A stretch of DNA of 36,022 bases from assembly GCA_905612275.1 (NCBI GenBank), contig CAJQRM010000055.1, forward strand, positions 1 to 36,022, written 5' to 3'. Source of the DNA: an uncultured Candidatus Nitrosopumilus sp. (GTDB lineage Archaea; Thermoproteota; Nitrososphaeria; Nitrososphaerales; Nitrosopumilaceae). The notes beneath the pieces were generated by a model. That model was not told where the DNA came from. It saw only the letters and a list, made by a program, of their open reading frames with translations, and did no database searches. Positions 16,957-24,130 of the stretch are shown here, one piece after another; the stretch's first letter is position 1, and each line of letters opens with the position of its first letter. A program made the position numbers and the translations under genes.

Positions 16957-17802
16957 CTATCCGTATGATTCATACTTGACTTCAAAGCTACCATCTTTAC
17001 GTTTATCGTGCTCCGTGATGAATCCTTTGGGTGTTAAAAAGTCCATAACTCCATCAATCGTTCCTTGCCATCCACAAACATAGAAAATTGTATTTTCTTG
17101 AGTAATTTTATCATCAATTAATTCTTCTAATGGTGACATGTCCGTACCTCTAGGTCTTAGAAATGTTTCAACTCTTCCAATTTGACCAGCCCAACTTCTG
17201 TTAAACCACTCTTGTGGTCTACTAATTGCTGCTCGATATTTAAAATTCCATTTATCTTTGCCTTTTGCAACACTCTCATCTTCAAGACCAGTTAGCAAAT
17301 CTTTGTAACTTAATTCATCAACGTAACTTGCACCATGTAAAACAATAATCTCTCGTTTGTCATTAGTATCATGAAGATGTTGTGCAAAACTGACAAATGG
17401 TGCCAATCCAGTTCCACCGCCAATACAAATTATTCTTCTTGTATCTTTTTCGCCGTTTGGTAATTCTTCACTAATTCCTAATGCTCTACCTGTAGGTTTT
17501 AACCAAAGGATTTCATCTCCCTCTTTTGCATTAAATATTTGTGTAGTTAATCTTCCTGGAAGTGGTTTTCTAACCCATCTTATTACAAATTCAATATACT
17601 CTTTGTTTTCTGGATGAGATGCAATTGAATATGCTCGTCTAACAATTTTTCCATCATTTGCTGGATTTGGTAAACCTAATGTAAGAAATTGACCTGCTTC
17701 AAAATCTGGAACTGGACCATCATTTGGAACAATTCTCATTATAACCAAATCTTCTTTTAACAATTGAACATAAGTAACAGTTGCTTTGTTATCTACGACC
17801 AT
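16957..17802 (-). CDS. Ferredoxin-NADP(+) reductase-like flavoprotein (paralogue 1)
   Basis: 281 residues. An N-terminal FAD-binding barrel has RRAYSIAS (55-62), the RxYS flavin motif, and GRLTTQIF. The C-terminal NAD(P) domain has CIGGGTGLAPFVSFA (126-140), HGASYVDEL and CGWQGTIDGVMDFL with the usual Cys-Gly near the nicotinamide. The C-terminus ends YESYG. It probably exchanges electrons between ferredoxin and NAD(P)H. A clear paralogue lies at 28085-28927, and two ferredoxins lie at 5145-6297, so pairing is plausible. A TATA-like box ATATATTTAAAC lies about 24-35 nt upstream. Confidence 0.9.
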   Translation of the reverse strand: MVVDNKATVTYVQLLKEDLVIMRIVPNDGPVPDFEAGQFLTLGLPNPANDGKIVRRAYSIASHPENKEYIEFVIRWVRKPLPGRLTTQIFNAKEGDEILWLKPTGRALGISEELPNGEKDTRRIICIGGGTGLAPFVSFAQHLHDTNDKREIIVLHGASYVDELSYKDLLTGLEDESVAKGKDKWNFKYRAAISRPQEWFNRSWAGQIGRVETFLRPRGTDMSPLEELIDDKITQENTIFYVCGWQGTIDGVMDFLTPKGFITEHDKRKDGSFEVKYESYG

Positions 17803-17825
17803 GACAATTCAATCATCATATTGAA

Positions 17826-17837
17826 GTTTAAATATAT
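17826..17837 (-). promoter_or_regulatory. TATA box of FNR-like paralogue 1
   Basis: Read on the minus strand, ATATATTTAAAC lies 24-35 nt before the ATG at 17802. A near-identical ATATATTTAACC precedes paralogue 2 at the same distance. Confidence 0.55.
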
Positions 17838-17924
17838 TGTGATAATTTCACTAACCTAACATATTAAATCGCTAAACGTTAATAACCAATTTAGAAAATA
17901 TTATTCAATCAGTATTTGATTATT

Positions 17925-17998
17925 GGGCCGGTCGTCTAGTCTGGTAGGATAGGTGCATGGCATGCATCGGATCAAGGGTTCAAATCCCTTCCGGTCCA
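17925..17998 (+). tRNA. tRNA-Ala (anticodon GGC)
   Basis: Acceptor GGGCCGG pairs with CCGGTCC and contains the G3-U70 wobble, the universal Ala identity element. The anticodon stem GGTGC/GCATC encloses ATGGCAT (anticodon GGC). The T arm is AAGGG-TTCAAAT-CCCTT and the discriminator is A73. CCA is not encoded. The 3' end is one base from the stop codon of the convergent HEAT-repeat gene. Confidence 0.95.
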
Positions 17999-17999
17999 C

Positions 18000-18536
18000 T
18001 TATTTTTTTAATTTCAATAATAGATTTTTTATTTGTTGATCATTATTTTTTGAAATTTCTTCAATTTTATTTTTTGAAATAATTGCATTTACTTGAATTG
18101 CTGCTTGTAATGCACTTTTTTGTACCTCCAAATTAGAATCTGAAAGTAATTTTAAAATAATATCTGTAATTTTATCTGCTTTTAGATATCCTAATGCTCC
18201 AATTGCACAAGACCTTACCATTCCATGTTCATCTTCTATTAGTTTCATTATTTCTGGAATTGCAATTTTTTCATTTCGATTAGCTAATACTAGTGATGTA
18301 AAACCTCTGATATTTTTATTTGAAGAATTGAGATTATTAATTAGAATCTTGGAAATTTTATTTTGATTTAATAAAAGTGTGTTAAATGCTTCTCCTCTAA
18401 CTTGAATACTATCATCATTTAATCTTAAAATTATTTGTTCTAATATTTTTAAATTATTTGTATTATCTAAAGTTTGTAAGATTTTAATTTTATTTTCAGC
18501 CTCTCCTGATTCTAATATTTTTATAATATCTTCCAT
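18000..18536 (-). CDS. HEAT-repeat (PBS-lyase-like) protein
   Basis: 178 residues, nearly all helical, built from ~30-residue HEAT units: RLNDDSIQVRGEAFNTLL, NSSNKNIRGFTSLVLANR, IEDEHGMVRSCAIGALGYL and LSDSNLEVQKSALQAAIQV. Such short HEAT proteins act as protein-binding scaffolds; the partner is unknown. It has no signal peptide or membrane segment. It is a single gene ending next to tRNA-Ala and divergent from alba across 104 nt. Its T-rich 3' end may also terminate the tRNA transcript. Confidence 0.85.
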   Translation of the reverse strand: MEDIIKILESGEAENKIKILQTLDNTNNLKILEQIILRLNDDSIQVRGEAFNTLLLNQNKISKILINNLNSSNKNIRGFTSLVLANRNEKIAIPEIMKLIEDEHGMVRSCAIGALGYLKADKITDIILKLLSDSNLEVQKSALQAAIQVNAIISKNKIEEISKNNDQQIKNLLLKLKK

Positions 18537-18609
18537 ACTAATGCTAAATTCTATTTTGAACTTAATAATTCTTAAATTTTTTATAAATATTGTAAAAAAT
18601 TCATTTTAA

Positions 18610-18619
18610 CTTTAAATTA
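18610..18619 (+). promoter_or_regulatory. TATA box of alba
   Basis: CTTTAAATTA begins 31 nt before the ATG at 18641, the same sequence start (CTTTAAAT) and spacing as the two ferredoxin promoters. This suggests a strong leaderless promoter. Confidence 0.6.
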
Positions 18620-18640
18620 TCGTTAGATCCTAAACTAATC

Positions 18641-18928
18641 ATGTCCACTGAAACTAGAGACACCATATTCATTGGTAAGAAACCATTGATGGCATATGTA
18701 ACATCGACGCTAATTCAATTAGCAAATATACCATCCGTCAACATCAAAGCTAGAGGACTCAGTATAGGTCGTGCTGTAGATGTAGCTCAAATTGTTGCAC
18801 GAAAAACTGAAAATGCAGGATATTCTATCGGAAATATCAAAATTGGTTCCGAATCATTGGAATCAGAAGATGGTAGAACCCGAAATGTTTCAACAATAGA
18901 AATTGAAGTAAAGAGAAACGCAGCTTAA
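18641..18928 (+). CDS. albA: Chromatin protein Alba
   Basis: 95 residues, usual length. It starts with the Alba core TIFIGKKPLMAYVTSTLIQL; the Lys pair in IGKKP corresponds to the DNA-contacting Lys that is acetylated in Sulfolobus Alba. VNIKARGLSIGRAVDVAQIV and the C-terminal beta hairpin (IKIGSESLES ... STIEIEVKR) are also typical. Alba dimers coat DNA and RNA and shape the archaeal nucleoid. It is monocistronic, with its own TATA box and a T-rich tract after the stop. Confidence 0.97.
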   Translation: MSTETRDTIFIGKKPLMAYVTSTLIQLANIPSVNIKARGLSIGRAVDVAQIVARKTENAGYSIGNIKIGSESLESEDGRTRNVSTIEIEVKRNAA

Positions 18929-18949
18929 TTGTACTTTACTTGAAATTTT

Positions 18950-19816
18950 TTATTTTCTTTTTGAAAATTTGTACTTTGTTTCCATTTTTTTGAATTTATC
19001 TAGCTCCACCAAATTATTGAACTGATCAAAATTTACTACTTTTTGTTTATATTTTACCGTGGTTCCTGTATTTTTTAATTCTTGTAAAATATTCATTGTT
19101 GCAAACGTATTTGCAAATAATACTGATAATGGATATAGGATTATGTTGAATCCAATCTTGTTTAATGTTTGTGCTGAATTCATTGGTGTTGCTCCTCCTT
19201 CAATCATATTTGCAACTAGTGGAGATTTGATCTCTTTTCCAATTTTTTTCATTTCATCTAGTGATCTTGGAGCTTCTATAAACACAGCATCAGCACCTGT
19301 CTTTTTATTTTGAATTCCTCTTTCTATTGCTGCTTCTAATCCTTCTATTGCTCTTGAATCTGTTCTAGCAACAATAATGAAATCTTTATTTTCACGTGCA
19401 TCAATTGCTGCACCCAGTTTTTCTGTATATTCTTCTTGTGGTATGACTTCCTTTCCTTGCATATGTCCACATCTTTTAGGCCATTTTTGATCTTCTAGAA
19501 ATATACCTGCAGCACCTGCAGATTCTAATTCTTTTACTAATTTCCAAACACTTAGTGCATTACCATAACCAGTATCTGAATCAACGATAAGTGGAACTGA
19601 AATTGCATTTGATATTCTTCTTGCATTATCAACTGTTTCAGTTGCTCCAATAAATCCATAATCTGGCATTCCAAATAATGTTGCTGATGTACCATATCCA
19701 GTTTGAAACATTGCATCAAATCCCACTTTTTCTGCAATTTTTGCTCCAATTGCATCATACACACCTGGTATGACAAGAGGTTTTTTTGATTTTATCATTC
19801 TAGATAATTTTTTCAT
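18950..19816 (-). CDS. Isocitrate lyase/PEP mutase family C-C lyase
   Basis: 288 residues, a single (beta/alpha)8 barrel. The metal-binding DSDTGYGN (79-86), the acidic pair FLEDQ (107-111) and the catalytic loop KRCGH (114-118) identify the family. KRCGH favours a lyase (2-methylisocitrate lyase, oxaloacetate hydrolase or dimethylmalate lyase type) over a phosphonate mutase. The substrate cannot be assigned, and no prp or glyoxylate-cycle genes are visible nearby. It is a short distance downstream of the PadR gene on the same strand (63 nt), so co-transcription or PadR control is possible. Confidence 0.85.
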   Translation of the reverse strand: MKKLSRMIKSKKPLVIPGVYDAIGAKIAEKVGFDAMFQTGYGTSATLFGMPDYGFIGATETVDNARRISNAISVPLIVDSDTGYGNALSVWKLVKELESAGAAGIFLEDQKWPKRCGHMQGKEVIPQEEYTEKLGAAIDARENKDFIIVARTDSRAIEGLEAAIERGIQNKKTGADAVFIEAPRSLDEMKKIGKEIKSPLVANMIEGGATPMNSAQTLNKIGFNIILYPLSVLFANTFATMNILQELKNTGTTVKYKQKVVNFDQFNNLVELDKFKKMETKYKFSKRK

Positions 19817-19879
19817 AGATTTCTATTTTTTTTGAATTATTTATGATTTTAAATTATTTTGTTTTAGAATTATTTTTTA

Positions 19880-20389
19880 TTATTCTATTTTGATTTTTTT
19901 ACCTGCTTTTCCTACTTTCTTTCCATCCATTTTATTTAATTCATCTTGTAGAAACTTTTTGTATTTCTGAGTCTCCTCATCTGTCATGTTTGTTATGTTA
20001 GAACTTAGAATGGATCCCATTGAAGAAATTTTTTCAAGCAAGTCTATTGCAACAAATTTTCCTACATTTCCTAATCTGAATAAAACTTCTAACTGCTTTT
20101 TAACAATGTCATTAATCTTATCAACATCTTGTGCTGTCTCTGCACCTTTTTTTGTTAATTGATATCTTCCGTCTTTTGTTTCTTCAATTAAATTCTCATC
20201 TAAGAGTCGACCTAATAATGGATAAATTAATCCTGGAGATGGCTTCCAAATTCCGTTACTTTGTTTTACTGCATAATCAATAATTTCTTTTCCAGTGTAC
20301 GTTTTCTCTTTTAATAATTCCAAAATAAAATATCTTGAAAATCCTCTTGGAACCGAACTTCCTACTCTTTGAAACCATTCTGAAATCAT
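19880..20389 (-). CDS. PadR-family transcriptional regulator
   Basis: 169 residues. A winged helix-turn-helix (RGFSRYFILELLKEKTYTGK, then GIWKPSPGLIYPLLGRLLDE) with the PadR Pro-x-x-x-Tyr pattern is followed by a long C-terminal helical dimerisation region and a Lys-rich tail. The start is the ATG at 20389: a GTG at 20404 would extend the protein but lies inside the tandem operator. With the 20389 start, a TATA box sits about 26 nt upstream, as for a leaderless gene. It probably represses itself through the tandem palindrome and may control the downstream lyase gene. Confidence 0.87.
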   Translation of the reverse strand: MISEWFQRVGSSVPRGFSRYFILELLKEKTYTGKEIIDYAVKQSNGIWKPSPGLIYPLLGRLLDENLIEETKDGRYQLTKKGAETAQDVDKINDIVKKQLEVLFRLGNVGKFVAIDLLEKISSMGSILSSNITNMTDEETQKYKKFLQDELNKMDGKKVGKAGKKIKIE

Positions 20390-20411
20390 CACTAGTGATA
20401 TCACTAGTGAT
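20388..20411. promoter_or_regulatory. Tandem 12-bp palindromic operator at the padR start
   Basis: Two perfect, directly abutting copies of the palindrome ATCACTAGTGAT (20388-20399 and 20400-20411). They fill the space between the TATA box and the padR ATG, so a bound dimer would block initiation. The position fits autoregulation by PadR; the binding protein is inferred. Confidence 0.7.
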
Positions 20412-20420
20412 ATATTTTAA
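20411..20420 (-). promoter_or_regulatory. TATA box of padR
   Basis: TTAAAATATA on the minus strand, centred about 26 nt before the ATG at 20389 and touching the tandem operator. Confidence 0.5.
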
Positions 20421-20447
20421 TATTTCTAAATATGCCTGACATTACTT

Positions 20448-20457
20448 CATATTTAAC
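20448..20457 (+). promoter_or_regulatory. TATA box candidate of the sdh operon
   Basis: TCATATTTAA lies 26-35 nt before the sdhA ATG at 20483, within the padR-sdhA divergent spacer and about 37 bp from the operator. Confidence 0.45.
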
Positions 20458-20482
20458 CCAAAAATAATAATTTTGTATTAAA

Positions 20483-22195
20483 ATGGTTAATTCTTTAGAA
20501 TTTGATCTAATTATTTGTGGTTCAGGTCTTGCTGGATTACGGGCTGCAATTGAAGCAGCAAAGAAAGGTCCAAATCTAAAGATTGGAGTTGTTTCTAAAG
20601 TACAAGTGATGCGTTCTCATTCAGTTTCAGCAGAAGGTGGAACTGCAGCAGTACTTTTTGAAGATGAGGGTGATACGATTGAATCTCATGTTTATGATAC
20701 TGTGAAAGGAAGTGACTTTCTTGCAGACCAAGATGTTGCTGAACGACTTTGTGTTGAAATACCAAAACAAATACATCAATTGGATCATTGGGGAATGCCA
20801 TGGTCTAGAAGAGATAATGGTAGAATTGATCAACGAAATTTTGGTGGTTATAGTTTTCCTAGAGCAACATACGCATCTGATAAAGTTGGTTTTTATGAAA
20901 TGCAAACTTTGTATGATACATGTCAGAAATATGATAATATTGAATATCTTAACGAATGGTTTGTAACATCAATTATACATGATGGTAAAAAATTCATGGG
21001 AGTTACTGCAATTGAATTATCTTCTGGAAACTTTTACACGATTAAAGGAAAAGCTCTAATCATTGCAACTGGTGGTGCTGGACGTTTATACAGCTTTTCA
21101 ACTTATGCTTTATCTTCAACTCCTGATGGATTGGATATGGGATTTCGTGCTGGTATGGCATTAAAAGATATGGAATTTGTACAATTTCATCCAACTGGAA
21201 TTTTGCCTTCTGGAATATTGATTACTGAAGGTGCAAGAGGTGAAGGTGGATATTTGCTTAACAACAAAGGAGAGAGATTTATGAAAACTTATGCTGCTGG
21301 AAAAATGGAATTAGCTCCACGTGATATTGTTTCAAGATCTATTATGACTGAAATTGAACAAGGTAATGGATTCAAACATGAAACTGGAGTTGATTGTATG
21401 AAACTTGACATTAGACATCTTGGTGATGAAAAAATTAAAGAAAAATTAGGTGGAATTAGAGAAATTTCGATAAAATTTTCAGGGATAGATCCTGCTAAAG
21501 ACTTGCTTGACATTAGACCTGTTTGTCACTATATGATGGGGGGATTACATACTGATATTGATGGTGCAACTGAAATTCAGGGTGTTTGGGCAGCTGGTGA
21601 GGCTGCATGTAACAGTGTTCATGGCTCAAATCGTCTAGGTGCAAATTCTACTTCAGAATGTATTGTATGGGGAAAAATTACTGGTGAACTTGCAGCAGAA
21701 TATGCTATGAATAATACTAATGACAATGAATGGCCTCATCATTTAGTTGCTTTAGAAGAAAAAAGAATCTTTGATGGAATATTTAGAGGAAATGGAGATG
21801 TAAATCCATATGAAATTAGACAAGAACTTACTGATACTTTGAATGATAAAGCATATGTTTATAGAAATGAAACTGATCTTGTTGATGGTTTAAAGAAAGT
21901 TCGTGAATTAAAAAAACAAGCTTGGAAACACGTTGATGATAAAGCAAAAGAATACAATACTAATTTTGTAAATGTAATGGAATTAGATTCTATGTTTAGA
22001 GTTGCTGAAGTTCTTTTAGTTGGTGCTATTAATCGTAAGGAATCTCGTGGTGCACATTCAAGAACTGATTATCCTAAACGTGATGATGCTAATTTCTTAT
22101 ACCATACACTTGCATATTATGATCCAATTGAACCAATTATGAAAACACATCCTGTAACTATTACTAAATATCAACCAGTGGAGAGGAAATATTAG
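20483..22195 (+). CDS. sdhA: Succinate dehydrogenase/fumarate reductase flavoprotein subunit
   Basis: 570 residues. An N-terminal FAD Rossmann motif GSGLAGLRAA (13-22) is followed by RSHSVSAEGG, whose His46 is the expected covalent FAD attachment site. The active-site motif QFHPTGI, the catalytic region TEGARGEGG and the C-terminal HGSNRLGANSTSE are present. It oxidises succinate to fumarate in the TCA cycle and passes electrons to SdhB. It is the first gene of sdhA-C-D-B; the next gene begins directly after its TAG stop. Confidence 0.97.
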   Translation: MVNSLEFDLIICGSGLAGLRAAIEAAKKGPNLKIGVVSKVQVMRSHSVSAEGGTAAVLFEDEGDTIESHVYDTVKGSDFLADQDVAERLCVEIPKQIHQLDHWGMPWSRRDNGRIDQRNFGGYSFPRATYASDKVGFYEMQTLYDTCQKYDNIEYLNEWFVTSIIHDGKKFMGVTAIELSSGNFYTIKGKALIIATGGAGRLYSFSTYALSSTPDGLDMGFRAGMALKDMEFVQFHPTGILPSGILITEGARGEGGYLLNNKGERFMKTYAAGKMELAPRDIVSRSIMTEIEQGNGFKHETGVDCMKLDIRHLGDEKIKEKLGGIREISIKFSGIDPAKDLLDIRPVCHYMMGGLHTDIDGATEIQGVWAAGEAACNSVHGSNRLGANSTSECIVWGKITGELAAEYAMNNTNDNEWPHHLVALEEKRIFDGIFRGNGDVNPYEIRQELTDTLNDKAYVYRNETDLVDGLKKVRELKKQAWKHVDDKAKEYNTNFVNVMELDSMFRVAEVLLVGAINRKESRGAHSRTDYPKRDDANFLYHTLAYYDPIEPIMKTHPVTITKYQPVERKY

Positions 22196-22627
22196 ATGAC
22201 TAAAGATGAACATCGAGAAGGTATCAAAGGAATGGCCAATCCTGGTCGTTATGGAATTGAACGTATTGCATATTTGTTAATGCGTTTAAGTGGATTGGGA
22301 TTGTTAGGATATTTTATTGCACATATTTATGAAACAAGTAATATTTTACGAGGTCGAATGGGTTGGGATGACTTTTTAGCAATGACCCAAACTACTGAAG
22401 GGCATATATTTTTAGCACTTGTAATTGGAATGTGTGTTTTTCATACTGGAAATGGAATTCGAATTATGTTAGGACATGGCGGTGTTGGTGTAGGAAAACC
22501 TGCTAGACCTGATTATCCATATGAGCCAGCATCCCAAAATTATAGGCATAAAATAGGAATTTACTCTTCTATTGTCCTTGCAGCTGTTGCAATGATGTAT
22601 GGAATGGCAGTAATGTTTGGTGAATAA
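22196..22627 (+). CDS. sdhC: Succinate dehydrogenase membrane anchor subunit C (cytochrome b-type)
   Basis: 143 residues with three hydrophobic helices. An N-terminal amphipathic region GRYGIERIAYLLMRLSGLG precedes helix 1; the helix 2 end CVFHTGNGIRIML matches the His-x-x-x-Gly-Ile-Arg heme-ligand motif of SdhC. It anchors the complex and takes part in heme b and quinone binding. Its ATG abuts the sdhA stop codon, and sdhD starts 1 nt after its own stop. Confidence 0.9.
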   Translation: MTKDEHREGIKGMANPGRYGIERIAYLLMRLSGLGLLGYFIAHIYETSNILRGRMGWDDFLAMTQTTEGHIFLALVIGMCVFHTGNGIRIMLGHGGVGVGKPARPDYPYEPASQNYRHKIGIYSSIVLAAVAMMYGMAVMFGE

Positions 22628-22628
22628 A

Positions 22629-22973
22629 ATGAAAGAAAGTACAATAATGAAAATTCACTATGGGACTGCTTTAGCCTCAGTTGGATTAGTTGCAGTTCAT
22701 ATTTTGATGCGTCTAACAACTGGATTTGCTGATTCTTTAGAATATGAAAATGTTTTAGCTAATTATCGATCTGTTCCATATGTTGTAATGCTTGAACTAA
22801 TTTTGATTTTACTTTCAGTACATGGATTTAATGGATTGAGAGTTATCTTATTAGAATTAAAACAAGGCAGAGTATATGAGAAGGCCGTTTCATATGGTTG
22901 TGTAGTGGCAATGATTGGTTTAATCGGATATGGTTCAAGAACAATTATTATGACAAATATGGGGATGGTATAG
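22629..22973 (+). CDS. sdhD: Succinate dehydrogenase membrane anchor subunit D
   Basis: About 114 residues with three hydrophobic helices; His residues in KIHYGTALASVGLVAVHI and SVHGFNGLRVILLE are the likely heme/quinone-site ligands. I chose the ATG at 22629, which follows the sdhC stop by one base; a TTG at 22617 would add four residues and overlap sdhC. It completes the two-subunit membrane anchor of the complex. Confidence 0.87.
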   Translation: MKESTIMKIHYGTALASVGLVAVHILMRLTTGFADSLEYENVLANYRSVPYVVMLELILILLSVHGFNGLRVILLELKQGRVYEKAVSYGCVVAMIGLIGYGSRTIIMTNMGMV

Positions 22974-22975
22974 AG

Positions 22976-23743
22976 ATGGCTCAAGTATCTAGTACTGTAG
23001 ATGAACAAGTACCGACTCTATTATCTGTATCAAAATCTATTCTTTTAAGAATTTCAAAATTTAATCCAGAATTAGACAAATCAAGTAAATTTATGGAATT
23101 TACTGTTTCTTATGAAAAATGGACTACAGTGTTGGAGGCAATTCTTGATGTCAAAAAACACTTTGATCATTCTGTAGCTGTTCGTTATTCTTGTAGACAA
23201 GCTACATGTGGATCATGTGGCATGTTGATTAATGGAAAACCTAGACTTGCATGCTTTACTAAAATTAGTGAATTGGATTCTGATGTTGTTACTGTTGAAC
23301 CTATGAATAATTTTCCAGTAATTCGTGATTTGACAGTTGGCTTTGAAAAATTATTTGATACACATCAAAAAATTAAACCTTATGTAATTCGTGATGATAC
23401 TGAACTAGAATCAGACCAAAGAGAATTTTTACAATCACCTCAAGAAGTAGAACAATACATCCAATTTGCCAATTGTATCAAATGTGGTTTATGTAATTCT
23501 GCATGTCCAACTATGGCTACTGATTCATCATTTGTAGGACCTCAGGCATTAGCACAAGCATATCGATATGTTGCTGATAGTAGAGATAAAGGAAAAGATA
23601 CTAGATTAAACATCATCGATGAATCTCATGGTATTTGGAGGTGTCACTTTGCTGGTTCATGTAGTCAGGTATGTCCAAAAGGTGTTGATCCTGCAATGGG
23701 AATTCAATTCCTTCGAGGATATTTGTTAGGATTTAGAAATTAA
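22976..23743 (+). CDS. sdhB: Succinate dehydrogenase iron-sulfur subunit
   Basis: 255 residues from the ATG at 22976, 2 nt after the sdhD stop; the frame is open 26 codons further upstream but only inside sdhD. The [2Fe-2S] plant-type site has C73, C78, C81 and C93 (CRQATCGSCGM ... C). The C-terminal half has C167-x2-C170-x2-C173-x3-C177-P and C223-x5-C229-x3-C233-P for the [4Fe-4S] and [3Fe-4S] clusters. It carries electrons from SdhA to the quinone site. It overlaps the convergent MIP18-like gene by 4 nt. Confidence 0.96.
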   Translation: MAQVSSTVDEQVPTLLSVSKSILLRISKFNPELDKSSKFMEFTVSYEKWTTVLEAILDVKKHFDHSVAVRYSCRQATCGSCGMLINGKPRLACFTKISELDSDVVTVEPMNNFPVIRDLTVGFEKLFDTHQKIKPYVIRDDTELESDQREFLQSPQEVEQYIQFANCIKCGLCNSACPTMATDSSFVGPQALAQAYRYVADSRDKGKDTRLNIIDESHGIWRCHFAGSCSQVCPKGVDPAMGIQFLRGYLLGFRN

Positions 23744-24084
23744 CCTGATTTTTTAGGAAGTTCACTTAATTTTTTAGGATTAGGACTATTGTTAACCTGA
23801 TTGTTGATTTGCTCTGCCATAAAGTGATTTGATACATTCACTTTGACATCTTCTACACCATCTACTTTTAAAAGATAATCATGAACATCTTGACAAATTT
23901 TGAAACCAAACACTGCTGGACAGAAAGGACTAGTTAGATGCAAATCTACCTTGACATTACTATCACTGATATCTACCTCATCAATTAACTCTAATTCTAC
24001 AATAGATGTGTTAATTTCCGGATCTACAATCTTTGATAATTCATCAAAAATTTTAACTCTAAGTAATTTGATATCTTGACTCAT
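23740..24084 (-). CDS. MIP18/DUF59 family protein (Fe-S cluster assembly, SufT/PaaD-like)
   Basis: 114 residues with the DUF59 core: LSKIVDPEINTSIVELELID, then VDLHLTSPFCPAVFGFKICQD with the conserved Cys, and VEDVKVNV. Homologues act in Fe-S cluster delivery, which fits the position convergent with the Fe-S subunit SdhB. The frame is open to an ATG at 24117, but that would lie upstream of the TATATATA box at 24105-24112; the ATG at 24084 sits about 24 nt from the box and gives a normal family N-terminus. Confidence 0.87.
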   Translation of the reverse strand: MSQDIKLLRVKIFDELSKIVDPEINTSIVELELIDEVDISDSNVKVDLHLTSPFCPAVFGFKICQDVHDYLLKVDGVEDVKVNVSNHFMAEQINNQVNNSPNPKKLSELPKKSG

Positions 24085-24103
24085 GTCGGCAAAAGCATTT
24101 ATG

Positions 24104-24113
24104 CTATATATAA
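24104..24113. promoter_or_regulatory. Shared bidirectional TATA element (MIP18-like / argH)
   Basis: CTATATATAA, with a self-complementary TATATATA core centred near 24108. The minus-strand ATG (24084) and the plus-strand ATGs (24131/24134) lie at nearly equal distances of about 23-26 nt, so one TATA box could serve two leaderless divergent genes. Confidence 0.5.
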
Positions 24114-24130
24114 CCATTTTACAACCTTAG

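Noticed and set aside
17925-17998. Integration (att) site at tRNA genes
   Set aside because: No integrase, no duplicated tRNA 3' fragment and no foreign gene block lies near any of the four tRNAs.
20388-20411. Insertion-sequence terminal repeats or target-site duplication
   Set aside because: The two palindromes abut with nothing between them and sit exactly at a promoter, which fits an operator better.
22898-22975. Longer N-terminus for sdhB
   Set aside because: The extra 26 codons lie inside sdhD, begin without family similarity, and an ATG at 22976 sits 2 nt after the sdhD stop.
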